Below are positions 1 to 7,316 of a stretch of DNA of 12,564 nt, in pieces. This DNA comes from Candidatus Methanophagales archaeon. GTDB taxonomy: Archaea > Halobacteriota > Syntropharchaeia > Alkanophagales > Methanospirareceae. The stretch is from NCBI GenBank assembly GCA_003601795.1, contig PIXU01000309.1, positions 1 through 12,564 on the forward strand, read 5' to 3'. Made by a program: the position numbers and the translations under genes. Under the pieces are notes generated by a model. The model had not been told where the DNA came from. It did not search any database and saw only the letters and a program-made list of their open reading frames with translations. The number at the start of each line of letters is the position of its first letter. Within the stretch, counting starts at the first letter, position 1.

Positions 1-2
1 GG

Positions 3-134
3 ATCGGGGACAAGGAGACACTGACCCAGGAAGTGGCGGCATGGACCAAGAGAAGGAATGACTATGAAAAGAAGATCAACTGGAAGTTCACGAAGGAGAA
101 GGCTGATAAGAAGTTGTCCAAGTATTACGTCTAA
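3..134 (+). CDS. IS630-family transposase, C-terminal end (5' part lies outside the window)
   Basis: The open frame from the window edge to TAA at 132-134 encodes 43 residues, beginning IGDKETLTQEVAAWTKRRND and ending KLSKYYV. The order of features (EVAAW, a charged stretch with RND, then INWKFTKEKADKKL) is the typical C-terminus of IS630-type DDE transposases, which end shortly after a segment like 'VNWRFTTEDARIKL'. The catalytic DDE residues would lie upstream and cannot be seen, so whether the element is intact is unknown. The gene converges on cofH, leaving a gap of about 78 nt. A right terminal inverted repeat would be expected within the next few tens of bases, and TA at 155-156 is a candidate target-site edge. 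The family call comes from pattern recognition of a short tail, so a related DDE family is possible. Confidence 0.75.
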   Translation: MGDKETLTQEVAAWTKRRNDYEKKINWKFTKEKADKKLSKYYV

Positions 135-212
135 GGATTAAATTGTTGAGACACTAGCACATGCGTTTATCGCTTCTTCAGTAACTTCGCCTATTAAAGA
201 TTTGCTACAACG

Positions 213-1274
213 CTACAACAATTTATATAATGTATCCCTCCTCTTAGGCGTTCGCCCTGCATCCTTTATCACTCGCTTGAAGTCCTCTGGACTCATATAC
301 TCACCTGCCGTGGAACCCGATAACCTTGAGATGCTCTCTTCCATTAACGTCCCACCTAAATCGTTTACACCAAAATGAAGCATCCTCTGCGCATCCGCCA
401 CGCCTAACTTCACCCATGATGCCTGCACGTTTACACAATAAGGATGAAGAATAACCCTTGATAGCGCGTGAACAGTGGCATTTTCCAAAAAGGAAACTTC
501 TCTGCTCACCATTCTTCCCAATTCGTTGTTCTTTCGCATGAACTTCAGCGGCACAAACTCTGTGAATCCACCTGTCTCCTTCTGTATCTCCCTTATCTTA
601 AATATATGCTCTATCCTGTCCTCCAATGATTCGATATGCCCATACAGAATAGTAGACGTTGTGGGAATACCTAACCGATGTGCAGTCTTTATTATCTCCA
701 CCCACCTCGCGGTTTTTATCTTTTTGGGGCATATTATCCGTCGTATGGAATCATCGAGTATTTCTGCTGCCGTTCCCGGAACAGAGCCCAGACCTGCTTT
801 TTTTAATTCTTTCAACACCTCCTCTTCGCTCATCCCGGAATTTCTCGCTACATGGTGTATCTCCATCGGCGAAAAGGCATGTATATGGACATCAAAATTC
901 GATTTTATTTCTTCCACGATTCTGCAATAGTCCGGCAGGGTAAGGTCAGGGTGCAGCCCGCCTTGAATGCATATCTCCGTTGCATCATTGTTCACCGCTT
1001 CTTCAACCTTACTCAAAACCGCATCCATACTCAGTAAATATCCTTTCTCCTTCTCTTCCCGGAACGCACAGAACTTGCAGTTGCCTACACAAACATTCGT
1101 GAAGTTTATGTTTCGATTCGACACATACGTGACAATATCGCCTTTCTGCTCTTTACGCAGTTCATCGGCGAGCTGGAACAGATAACCGGGATTAGCCGCT
1201 AAAAATACCGCATCTCCCCTTTCTATCTCTCCCTTCCTTATCTGCTCGTACAGGCCATCAAAATTCTCGTTCAT
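213..1274 (-). CDS. cofH: CofH, FO synthase subunit 2 (radical SAM; coenzyme F420 biosynthesis)
   Basis: CofH joins a tyrosine-derived 4-hydroxybenzyl radical to 5-amino-6-ribitylamino-uracil. CofG then closes the ring to give FO, the F420 chromophore. The 353-residue product carries the radical SAM cluster motif CX3CX2C (C62, C66, C69) inside NINFTNVCVGNCKFCAF. It also has the family signatures CIQGGLHPD (about 102-110), TEFVPLKF, VQASWVKLG, and GVNDLGGTLMEESIS, and ends in GRTPKRRDTLY. These favour CofH over CofG and over the menaquinone enzymes MqnC/MqnE. Length fits the family. The ATG at 1274 sits 52 nt downstream of the marker 2 gene, so the two are probably co-transcribed; its ribosome site is weak. 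The stop is TAG. cofG is not in this window. The cytosolic enzyme would supply F420, which methanogens and methane oxidisers use as a hydride carrier. Confidence 0.93.
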   Translation of the reverse strand: MNENFDGLYEQIRKGEIERGDAVFLAANPGYLFQLADELRKEQKGDIVTYVSNRNINFTNVCVGNCKFCAFREEKEKGYLLSMDAVLSKVEEAVNNDATEICIQGGLHPDLTLPDYCRIVEEIKSNFDVHIHAFSPMEIHHVARNSGMSEEEVLKELKKAGLGSVPGTAAEILDDSIRRIICPKKIKTARWVEIIKTAHRLGIPTTSTILYGHIESLEDRIEHIFKIREIQKETGGFTEFVPLKFMRKNNELGRMVSREVSFLENATVHALSRVILHPYCVNVQASWVKLGVADAQRMLHFGVNDLGGTLMEESISRLSGSTAGEYMSPEDFKRVIKDAGRTPKRRDTLYKLL

Positions 1275-1326
1275 GTCTTACTCGAGATTTGGCAATATGA
1301 ACTTACTTATGCTGTCCTATCCCATC

Positions 1327-2358
1327 CTATTTCCCTCTTTCTTTGCTCGTTATTCCCGTTATTATCTCCTTATTAAGGTCAAATACGGTTGCCGTATCGT
1401 TGCCATTTGTTATTTTTAGCTTCTTGCTGCTGTCTATTTCACCAATGATAGCGGCTTCTATTCCCGCATCCCTGAATATTTCGATGCACTCTGCTCCATC
1501 ATCCTCGTTCTCTACCGTGAGTACAAATCCTGTCCCCGGATACATCTTCAACCAGTGCTCGAATGATATTTGCCCCGCAACGTCAGGTCCTGGCACTGGT
1601 ATCTTATCCAGCTCCACTGTTGCACCCACCCCCGAGCACTCGAGTAGCATACCAAATGTACCCAGCGTGCCGGGATTGCTTATGTCCTTCCCCGCAGTTG
1701 CTAATTTCTTCTCCCCGATCTCCACCATTGTATCCAACTGCTTTTTTATCTCAGCCTCAGACCGCTTTGTCGTGTTGTCCCATGCCAAATTATAGGTTGG
1801 ATATACTCGACCATCAAGGTCAATCGCGACTAATACGTGGTCGCCTGGTTTCGCACCGCTTGAAACTATGACACTATCACACTTTACCATCCCTACTATT
1901 CCGACATCCAGCGCATTATAAGAAGTATCTGGGTGCAGATGACCACCGACCATAGGCACGCCGAATTTCTTCACGCCGTCCCCCATTCCTCGCCCCAGTT
2001 CTGCACAGATTTCCTTCTCCTGCGTGGATGCCAGATTCACCATTGCCAATGCGGTGCCGCCCATTGCCGCTATATCATTCACGTTCACAAGCACAGCGCA
2101 ATATCCCGCCCACCAGGGGTCAGCATCCAGCAATTTGCCCCAGATACCGTCTACCGCAAGCAGAATGAGATTATCGCCGTTAATCTCGAGTGCCGCGGCA
2201 TCTTCTCCAAATCCTACTATCGTTCGGTTTCCTACGAGGTCGGAATGCCCCAACCTTTTTACGAAGTCGCTTATGGCTTGTTTTCGCTTCACACCATCGA
2301 AGTTTCTCAAGTTCGCTGCCAGCGATTTTAACTCTTCACCTTCTTTTGCGCGCTCCAT
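1327..2358 (-). CDS. Methanogenesis marker protein 2 (AIR synthase / PurM-like fold)
   Basis: The 343-residue protein has the PurM/HypE/ThiL-type layout. An N-terminal half carries the ATP-loop motif GFGEDAAAL (about 49-57), LLAVDGIWGKL (about 66-76) and VNVNDIAAMGG (about 91-101). The C-terminal half contains GAKPGDHVLVAIDLDGR, SNPGTLGTFGMLLECSGVG and HWLKMYPGTGFVLTVEN. The MYPGTGF segment and the tryptophan-containing DADPWWAG segment match what I recall of methanogenesis marker 2, a family found across methanogens and relatives whose reaction is not established. ATP-dependent activation of a substrate is inferred from the fold only. The ATG at 2358 follows a good ribosome site (GGGGAT, 4 nt upstream) and starts 10 nt after the HAD gene stop, indicating an operon. 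Its neighbours, a HAD phosphatase and CofH, suggest a cofactor-related role. True PurM or ThiL is less likely. Confidence 0.88.
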   Translation of the reverse strand: MERAKEGEELKSLAANLRNFDGVKRKQAISDFVKRLGHSDLVGNRTIVGFGEDAAALEINGDNLILLAVDGIWGKLLDADPWWAGYCAVLVNVNDIAAMGGTALAMVNLASTQEKEICAELGRGMGDGVKKFGVPMVGGHLHPDTSYNALDVGIVGMVKCDSVIVSSGAKPGDHVLVAIDLDGRVYPTYNLAWDNTTKRSEAEIKKQLDTMVEIGEKKLATAGKDISNPGTLGTFGMLLECSGVGATVELDKIPVPGPDVAGQISFEHWLKMYPGTGFVLTVENEDDGAECIEIFRDAGIEAAIIGEIDSSKKLKITNGNDTATVFDLNKEIITGITSKERGK

Positions 2359-2368
2359 TTTTATCCCC

Positions 2369-3202
2369 TTACTCTATCTCTTCTATTATTTCCTTTATTT
2401 CCCCTATATCTTTTATTCGGATATCGGCAACCTCAAAAATCTTCCCCGGCCTGTCCGCTTCTTCCTGCAGCGATAACACCGCTATATCCGCCTCCCTCAT
2501 CGCGAGATAATCATTCCTGTCGTCTCCCACCATTATCACTTTGTACTGCTCCTTCAACTTTCTTACTAATTTACACTTACCTTCGGGGTTCATCATACCA
2601 AAAATATTCTCCGGGGGCATATCCGGCAGATAAGGAGCCATCTCGTCCTTTTCTATCCTGTCACCCGAGGCAAGAAAAATCGCAACACCCATCTCATGCA
2701 ATTGTTTAAGTAGGTTTTGCGTTCCCGGGAAGAAATTTATACCCCCGGCAATCAGGTATTTTGTCTTCTTCGATGCCAGGTCCATAATCACGCCCACCCC
2801 TACTACGGGAAGAATATCGCACTTTCTTAAAAAGGACATCGTTTCATGCACATCCTTTAGTTTGACGTCTTTATCCTCCAAAATTGCCTCTACTACTTCG
2901 CGGTCACTAACTCCTTTTTTTTTATACACCACCTTAATTTCTATTTTTTCCTCACGAATCACGTCAGACAGCTTTTTGGAAGGTTCCGCCTTTTCCAGCG
3001 TTTCTTCGTACCTTGTCTTTAAAATTGCCATCGCACCCCTTTCAAGGTGGGCTGTGCAGGTAATTCCTGAAACCCTGCTCCGTTTTGTCACGCCCCTTTC
3101 TATATTTTTTATAATCCTGAAAGGTGCATATAAAACGCCGGCACCGTCAAAAACAACTGCTAATTCCATTATTCTAATTCTTGCACCCGCTCCTACTCCC
3201 AT
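2369..3202 (-). CDS. HAD-superfamily hydrolase, COG4087-like (P-type-ATPase-like soluble phosphatase)
   Basis: HAD motifs appear in order, numbered from the ATG at 3202: motif I AVVFDGAGVL (nucleophile D19), motif II IFLASGD (S179), motif III NPEGKCKLV (K209) and motif IV VGDDRNDYLAM (D227, D231). The second motif I acid, normally the general acid/base, is alanine (DGA). That also occurs in phosphonatase-type HADs (DWAGT) and in phosphotransferase-inactive relatives. The segment between motifs I and II (about 150 residues) forms the cap. The FGMMNPEGK...VGDDRND pattern resembles the P-domain of P-type ATPases, but there are no membrane segments, so the protein should be soluble. Starts are uncertain: an in-frame TTG lies at 3232, ATG at 3202 has a GAGGT ribosome site 4 nt upstream and was chosen, and ATG at 3169 begins directly at the first beta strand. 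It is the first gene of the minus-strand cluster. The substrate is unknown. Confidence 0.75.
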   Translation of the reverse strand: MGVGAGARIRIMELAVVFDGAGVLYAPFRIIKNIERGVTKRSRVSGITCTAHLERGAMAILKTRYEETLEKAEPSKKLSDVIREEKIEIKVVYKKKGVSDREVVEAILEDKDVKLKDVHETMSFLRKCDILPVVGVGVIMDLASKKTKYLIAGGINFFPGTQNLLKQLHEMGVAIFLASGDRIEKDEMAPYLPDMPPENIFGMMNPEGKCKLVRKLKEQYKVIMVGDDRNDYLAMREADIAVLSLQEEADRPGKIFEVADIRIKDIGEIKEIIEEIE

Positions 3203-3329
3203 ACGTACCTCTTTTCTCATCACTATCCTCAATTTTTAAAAAAAAATATTTGTGTTTGTATCAACTAAACTACACCTATATCATATTCAAACATGAGATA
3301 AAAAGGGTAAAGGTAAAGGCAAAGATAAA
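3203..3329. promoter_or_regulatory. Divergent promoter region between the HAD cluster and mcm
   Basis: This AT-rich gap separates two divergent transcription units. For mcm, CCTATATCATAT at 3275-3286 is a TATA-like box about 45-55 nt before the ATG, which would give a short leader. For the HAD gene, a T-run ending in TTTAAAAATT on the minus strand (about 3231-3246) lies 25-35 nt upstream of the candidate start at 3202. Four hexamers, GGTAAA, GGTAAA, GGCAAA and GATAAA, run from 3306 to 3329 directly into the mcm ATG and supply the purine-rich ribosome-binding stretch. Box assignments are by eye. Confidence 0.45.
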
Positions 3330-5426
3330 ATGATGCAAGACCTGGTAACCGAGAGGTGGGAGGGCTTTCTAAAGCGCTATTGCTGGAACGAGCTTATAGA
3401 GATGTCAAATTCATATCCCGAAAAGCGTAGTTTATTTGTCAAATTCGCCGATATGGACTCATACGACCAGAATCTTGCAGATATGCTGTTAGAAGAACCT
3501 GATGTGACAATTGCTTCTGCAACACAGGCGTTAAGGGAAATGGACATTCCCACCGGTGTCACACTCGAAGAAGCGAATCTCCGTATAATAAAACTTCCGA
3601 GAAAGCTGAAGATACGCGATATTCGAAGCGGAGATATCGGTAAGCTGATGGGTATTGAGGGGCTGGTAACGAAGGCGACGGAAGTAAGACCGCGAGTGGT
3701 GGAAGCGGTATTTGAATGCCCCTTTTGTGGACATATCTTTTCGGTGGAGCAAACAGGAGGGAGGCAATTCAAGGAGCCACGGGAGTGCGAAGGATGTGGC
3801 AGAAAAGTTCAGCATTTCAAGCTATTGGTGGATAGGTGCAAATTCGCAAATACGCAAAAGATAAGGTTACAGGAATCGCCAGAGGAGTTGAGGGGCGGGG
3901 AACTACCACAGGCGATAGACGTAAATCTGGAAGACGACATTTCAGGTGAGATTGCCCCGGGCGACCGTATTATTGTTACCGGTATTTTAAGGTCGTATCA
4001 GCGCACGACACAGTTCGGAAAGACGCCTTTCTTTGATATATACCTGGATGGCAATTCGCTGGAGGTAATGGAGGAGGCATTCGAAGAGATACAGATAACG
4101 GAAGAAGATGAGCGCGAGATAATGGAACTGAAGAATCAGCCGGACGTGTATGAGAAACTAATAAGAAGCATTGCACCCTCCATATACGGCTGCAACGAGA
4201 TAAAAGAAGCGATGGTACTCCAGTTGTTTGCCGGGATACCAAAGGAGCTGCCGGACGAGACGAGGGTGCGAGGGGACATACACGTGCTGCTCGTTGGCGA
4301 CCCGGGAGTCGCAAAGAGTCAACTGCTCTCTTACCAGGTGAAGTTAGCGCCACGTGGTTTATATACAGGAGGCAAGAGCAGCACCTCTGCGGGGCTCACT
4401 GCTGCCGCGGTGCGAGACGAGTTTGGAGAAGGACGGTGGACGTTAGAGGCAGGTGCGTTAGTGCTTGCAGACAAGGGGATAGCGGCAGTGGACGAGATAG
4501 ACAAGATGAAAAAGGAAGACCGCGACGCACTACACGAGGCAATGGAACAGCAAACGGTGAGCATAGCGAAAGCAGGGATAATGGCGAGGTTAAATTCACG
4601 GTGTGCGTTATTAGCGGCTGCGAATCCCATAGGTGGTCGTTTTGACCGATACGAGACGATCTCAAAGCAGATAAATATGCCGCCTACGTTATTGTCGCGA
4701 TTCGACCTTATTTACACCATCATGGACCGCCCAAATGAAGATATGGACACGAAGACCGCGGAACACATAATAGAGACGCATTACGCGGGTGAAGTACAAG
4801 CGAGGATAAAGAACATAGGGAAGGTAGAAGAAGGAGAAAAAGAGCATTTCGGGGAGGTAATGCGAACAATGGAGCCGGCAGTAGAAGGCGACTTATTAAG
4901 GAAATATGTTGCGTGGAGTAAAAGGAATGTATTCCCGGTGATGAGCGAAGAAGCGAAGAACAAGTTCCTGGAGTTTTATATCGGGCTTCGAAGGCAGGGT
5001 TATGAAGATGATGAAGCGCCAGTTCCGGTAACAGCACGGCAATTAGAAGCTTTAATTCGGCTTGGCGAGGCGAAGGCGCGAACCCGGCTGAGTGATAAAA
5101 TAACGGCTGAGGATGCAGAATGTGTGATCGAGGTGGTTAACTACTGTTTAAAGCATGTTTTTACTGACCCGGAAACCGACAAGCTGGATGTTGATTGGAT
5201 AAACGCGGGCACGACAAAAACGCGGAGGGACCGAGCAAGGTCTATAAAGGCGATAATAACGGAGCTGGAAGCAGAACACGGAGATGAAGTGCCGATAGAA
5301 GACGTGCTTGACATCGCCGAGGAGGAAGGCATGGACAGAGATAAGGCAGAAGAGGTAATAGAGGCAATGAAGCGGGACGGATTACTATTTTCGCGAGGCA
5401 GTGGTGTGATTGGATTGGTGCGGTAA
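3330..5426 (+). CDS. mcm: MCM replicative DNA helicase
   Basis: This is the archaeal replicative helicase, a hexameric 3'-5' motor that unwinds chromosomal DNA. In the 698 residues the order is: N-terminal domain; zinc ribbon with C130, C133, C153 and C156; an OB-fold region to about 250; and the AAA+ core. The core has Walker A GDPGVAKSQ (about 323-331), Walker B AAVDEIDKM (about 385-393), sensor-1 N432 in AAANPIGGRF, and the arginine finger in LLSRFDLIY (R457). A C-terminal winged helix (about 620-698) ends SRGSGVIGLVR. Length and motifs are complete, with no intein. Codons at 3330 and 3333 are both ATG; the first is used here, behind a purine-rich hexamer repeat. purF starts 6 nt after the stop, so the two are probably co-transcribed. 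An in-frame TGA at 3294 excludes a longer N-terminus. The only mild oddity is lysine in the LADKGIAAVDEID loop, where glycine is usual. Confidence 0.97.
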   Translation: MMQDLVTERWEGFLKRYCWNELIEMSNSYPEKRSLFVKFADMDSYDQNLADMLLEEPDVTIASATQALREMDIPTGVTLEEANLRIIKLPRKLKIRDIRSGDIGKLMGIEGLVTKATEVRPRVVEAVFECPFCGHIFSVEQTGGRQFKEPRECEGCGRKVQHFKLLVDRCKFANTQKIRLQESPEELRGGELPQAIDVNLEDDISGEIAPGDRIIVTGILRSYQRTTQFGKTPFFDIYLDGNSLEVMEEAFEEIQITEEDEREIMELKNQPDVYEKLIRSIAPSIYGCNEIKEAMVLQLFAGIPKELPDETRVRGDIHVLLVGDPGVAKSQLLSYQVKLAPRGLYTGGKSSTSAGLTAAAVRDEFGEGRWTLEAGALVLADKGIAAVDEIDKMKKEDRDALHEAMEQQTVSIAKAGIMARLNSRCALLAAANPIGGRFDRYETISKQINMPPTLLSRFDLIYTIMDRPNEDMDTKTAEHIIETHYAGEVQARIKNIGKVEEGEKEHFGEVMRTMEPAVEGDLLRKYVAWSKRNVFPVMSEEAKNKFLEFYIGLRRQGYEDDEAPVPVTARQLEALIRLGEAKARTRLSDKITAEDAECVIEVVNYCLKHVFTDPETDKLDVDWINAGTTKTRRDRARSIKAIITELEAEHGDEVPIEDVLDIAEEEGMDRDKAEEVIEAMKRDGLLFSRGSGVIGLVR

Positions 5427-5432
5427 TTAGAA

Positions 5433-6923
5433 ATGACAAAACAAGCAGGCGAACGGTACATGCGAGAAGGATGTGGAATAGCGGGTATCGCTTTAACGCA
5501 TGAGGATGCCGCTTTGCCTATCTTTTACGCTCTTTATGCTGTACAACACCGGGGGCAGGAATCCGCAGGTATAGCAGTGAGTACGGGAGAAGATTTCAGA
5601 GCTAAAGGGAACGGAATAGGTGCGTCTGCGAAGGACATAACACTGGCAAGAGGGCTGGGATTTGTTTACGAAGTTTTCAACAAGCATCGGTTAGAATCGT
5701 TAAAAGGAAATATTGGTATAGGGCACGTCAGATATTCCACGACCGGCGCGTCGCGAGAAGAGAATGCCGAGCCTTTACTCGTGAATTATCGTAAGGGTAA
5801 AATCGCCATTGCACATAACGGCAACCTTGTGAATACCGGAGAGCTAAGAAGAGAGTTAGAACGAGAGGGCAGGGTTTTTCATTCTACCACGGACACGGAA
5901 GTAATGGCGCAGTTACTTGCAAATGAGCTGGTGAAGCATGACCCGATAGACGCGATAAAGGAACTGATGAAACGAGTAATCGGGTCTTATTCGCTGGCTA
6001 TTTTGTTGAATGACACCTTAATAGCCGTTAGAGACCCGTTGGGTATTAAACCGTTGTGCGTTGCCGAAATACAGGATACTGAAAACGGAGGGAGCAGCAG
6101 CGGGTATATAATCGCATCAGAAAGTCCTGCAATAGAGATGCTAGGTGGAACTTCAATACGAGATGTAAAACCAGGTGAAGTATTAATGGTAAAAGACGGG
6201 GATTTGGAAAGTCATCAATTATATCGAGGGCGAAACACGGCTCATTGCGTATTTGAGTACATCTACTTTGCACGGCCGGATTCAGTGCTGGATGGAAGGT
6301 TGGTGTACGACGTGAGAAGGCAAATAGGCGAGAGATTGGCAGAGGAGAGCAATGTGGAAGCGGATATGGTCTCACCGGTGCCCGATTCAGGCATCACGTT
6401 TGCCATAGGCTATGCGAAACGGGCAAAAATAGATTATCTGGAAGGTTTCATAAAGAACAGATATGTGGGTAGGACGTTTATCATGCCCGAGGCGTCTTCG
6501 CGAGATATTGCGGTGCGACTGAAATTAAACGCCGTGCGTGCTAATGTGGAGGGAAAAAGAATCGTTCTGGTGGATGACAGTATCGTGCGCGGGACCACAT
6601 CGCGAAAAATCGTAGGGTATTTGAAAAAAAAAGGTGCGAAAGAGGTGCATATGCGAATAGGTAGTCCACCAATAATAGCACCCTGCTACCTTGGCATTGA
6701 TACGCCAACGAGGGACGAGCTATTAGCTTCAAAAAGGAGCATGGACGACATCCGCAAGTTTTTAAATGTCGATTCCATTGGCTATCTCAGCATGGAAGGG
6801 CTTATAGATTCAGTAGGAATAGATGCGAACAATCTTTGCCTGGGCTGTCTGACGGAGAAATACCCCGTGGAAATACCGGGAGAAGTGTGCGTCGCGAGAC
6901 AGTGGAAATTGACACAATTCTAA
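5433..6923 (+). CDS. purF: PurF, amidophosphoribosyltransferase (Fe-S type)
   Basis: PurF makes 5-phosphoribosylamine from PRPP and glutamine, the first committed step of purine synthesis. The N-terminal Ntn amidotransferase domain begins at the catalytic cysteine (C14, REGCGIAGI), exposed by propeptide removal. It continues with QHRGQESAGI, RYSTTGASREENAEP and AHNGNLVNTGEL. The C-terminal phosphoribosyltransferase domain has the PRPP loop IVLVDDSIVRGTT (about 377-389). Four cysteines in the positions of the B. subtilis-type 4Fe-4S ligands are present (C272, C418, C469, C472), so this should be the oxygen-sensitive, cluster-bearing class, which suits an anaerobe. The listed ATG gives a 13-residue propeptide. 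The ATG at 5460 would give MREG-C, a more usual short propeptide, so the true start may be there. It follows mcm by 6 nt. Confidence 0.96.
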   Translation: MTKQAGERYMREGCGIAGIALTHEDAALPIFYALYAVQHRGQESAGIAVSTGEDFRAKGNGIGASAKDITLARGLGFVYEVFNKHRLESLKGNIGIGHVRYSTTGASREENAEPLLVNYRKGKIAIAHNGNLVNTGELRRELEREGRVFHSTTDTEVMAQLLANELVKHDPIDAIKELMKRVIGSYSLAILLNDTLIAVRDPLGIKPLCVAEIQDTENGGSSSGYIIASESPAIEMLGGTSIRDVKPGEVLMVKDGDLESHQLYRGRNTAHCVFEYIYFARPDSVLDGRLVYDVRRQIGERLAEESNVEADMVSPVPDSGITFAIGYAKRAKIDYLEGFIKNRYVGRTFIMPEASSRDIAVRLKLNAVRANVEGKRIVLVDDSIVRGTTSRKIVGYLKKKGAKEVHMRIGSPPIIAPCYLGIDTPTRDELLASKRSMDDIRKFLNVDSIGYLSMEGLIDSVGIDANNLCLGCLTEKYPVEIPGEVCVARQWKLTQF

Positions 6924-6929
6924 CTTGAC

Positions 6930-6977
6930 GGTTAGCCGTTTAGCGGCTTGGCGGCTTGGAGGTTTAGCGGTTTAGAG
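6930..6977 (+). repeat. Six tandem 8-nt units (GTTTAGCG-like)
   Basis: Reading from 6930 the units are GGTTAGCC, GTTTAGCG, GCTTGGCG, GCTTGGAG, GTTTAGCG and GTTTAGAG, all in register over 48 nt. The differences are mostly transitions at fixed positions. The array starts 6 nt after the purF stop codon. Units this short without spacers are not CRISPR. Confidence 0.85.
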
Positions 6978-7019
6978 TGGTTACTATGATCTTTCCGGTA
7001 ATAAATTGTAATTAATAAA

Positions 7020-7135
7020 CCACGAGATTTCACGAGATTAAAATAACACTTTTTCTTTTTTTAAAAAAAGAAAACCTGTGCTAAAAGAAAAAAAGTTTTA
7101 TAAATAATCTCGTGAAAATCCGTGCAATCTTGTGG
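7020..7135. repeat. Composite inverted-repeat element built of 10-nt units
   Basis: The left arm (7020-7040) holds two units, CACGAGATTT and CACGAGATTA. The right arm (7105-7135), read on the minus strand, has CCACAAGATT, GCACGGATTT and TCACGAGATT. The innermost 11 nt (7030-7040, TCACGAGATTA) match 7105-7115 perfectly in inverted orientation, and the outer AACCAC(G/A)AGATT blocks pair again. The centre is A/T-rich. The arms resemble the 'CCACGAAG...CACGAAG' dispersed intergenic repeats that I recall from many bacterial and archaeal genomes; that resemblance is from memory. It could fold as a long hairpin in RNA or as a cruciform. Confidence 0.75.
7051..7074. repeat. Perfect 24-nt A/T palindrome
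   Basis: Twelve bases, TTTTCTTTTTTT, are followed immediately by their exact reverse complement, with no spacer. A third, related copy (AAAAGAAAAAAAG) follows at about 7084-7096. The palindrome lies in the centre of the larger inverted element. It could act as a transcription-termination tract for purF, since archaeal polymerase stops at T-runs, or simply be the loop of the repeat. Confidence 0.8.
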
Positions 7136-7164
7136 TTAATACTTTTTGGAATGATTATAACTCT

Positions 7165-7191
7165 CTCTGCGAACTCAGCGTTCTCTATGGT
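7165..7191 (+). repeat. Three 9-nt periodic units (CTCTGCGNN-like)
   Basis: The units are CTCTGCGAA, CTCAGCGTT and CTCTATGGT, in register over 27 nt. They resemble the 'CTCTGCG...CTCTGCGGT' intergenic repeats known to me from unrelated prokaryotic genomes. The copy here is degenerate. Confidence 0.6.
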
Positions 7192-7224
7192 AAAAGTTGA
7201 AAAGATGTCTAAAATATGCAATAC

Positions 7225-7237
7225 CTTTTATTAATTA
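7225..7237 (+). promoter_or_regulatory. Probable TATA box for the sepF cluster
   Basis: CTTTTATTAATTA lies about 80-90 nt before the sepF start in an otherwise AT-rich leader. An initiation site near 7260 would give a leader of about 55 nt containing the ribosome site. The assignment is by eye; other A/T stretches nearby could serve. Confidence 0.35.
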
Positions 7238-7304
7238 CACACAATATTTCTATGTGAATGTTAGGATAGAGAGGGAATAATAAACAATAGAAATTTAATT
7301 AAAA

Positions 7305-7314
7305 GGGGGAGTGG
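7305..7314 (+). promoter_or_regulatory. sepF: Ribosome-binding site that sets the sepF start
   Basis: GGGGGAGTGG is the strongest Shine-Dalgarno-like stretch in this part of the window. It favours ATG at 7317 over the GTG at 7311, which overlaps it. Confidence 0.6.
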
Positions 7315-7316
7315 AA

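Larger units (their letters stand above)
6924..7316. other. Intergenic region rich in short-period repeats; no gene seen
   Basis: This 393-nt gap between purF and sepF contains no convincing coding frame on either strand. It holds, in order: an 8-nt tandem array, a composite inverted element with 10-nt units in its arms around an A/T palindrome, a 9-nt periodic motif, and an AT-rich stretch with a likely sepF promoter. I see no tRNA, rRNA or CRISPR array. The run of unrelated short-period repeats is unlike any other gap in the window. Confidence 0.7.

Noticed and set aside
475..1185. Plus-strand ORFs over cofH
   Set aside because: These are shadows of a gene with complete radical SAM motifs. 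No ribosome sites or domains support them.
1327..2358. Identification as PurM, ThiL or HypE
   Set aside because: The fold motif is shared, but the WWAG, MYPGTGF and neighbouring segments match the methanogen-specific marker 2 group better.
3230..3232. TTG start for the HAD gene
   Set aside because: The added residues have no domain role, TTG is a weak start, and ATG at 3202 has a ribosome site.
3976..4353. Antisense ORFs over mcm (and similar ones over purF and recQ)
   Set aside because: Composition is biased to Arg, Ser, Pro and Leu, no motifs are visible, and the opposite strand carries clear conserved genes.
6930..7191. CRISPR array or tRNA in the purF-sepF gap
   Set aside because: Repeat units are 8-10 nt with no spacers, and no cloverleaf or CCA-type end was found.
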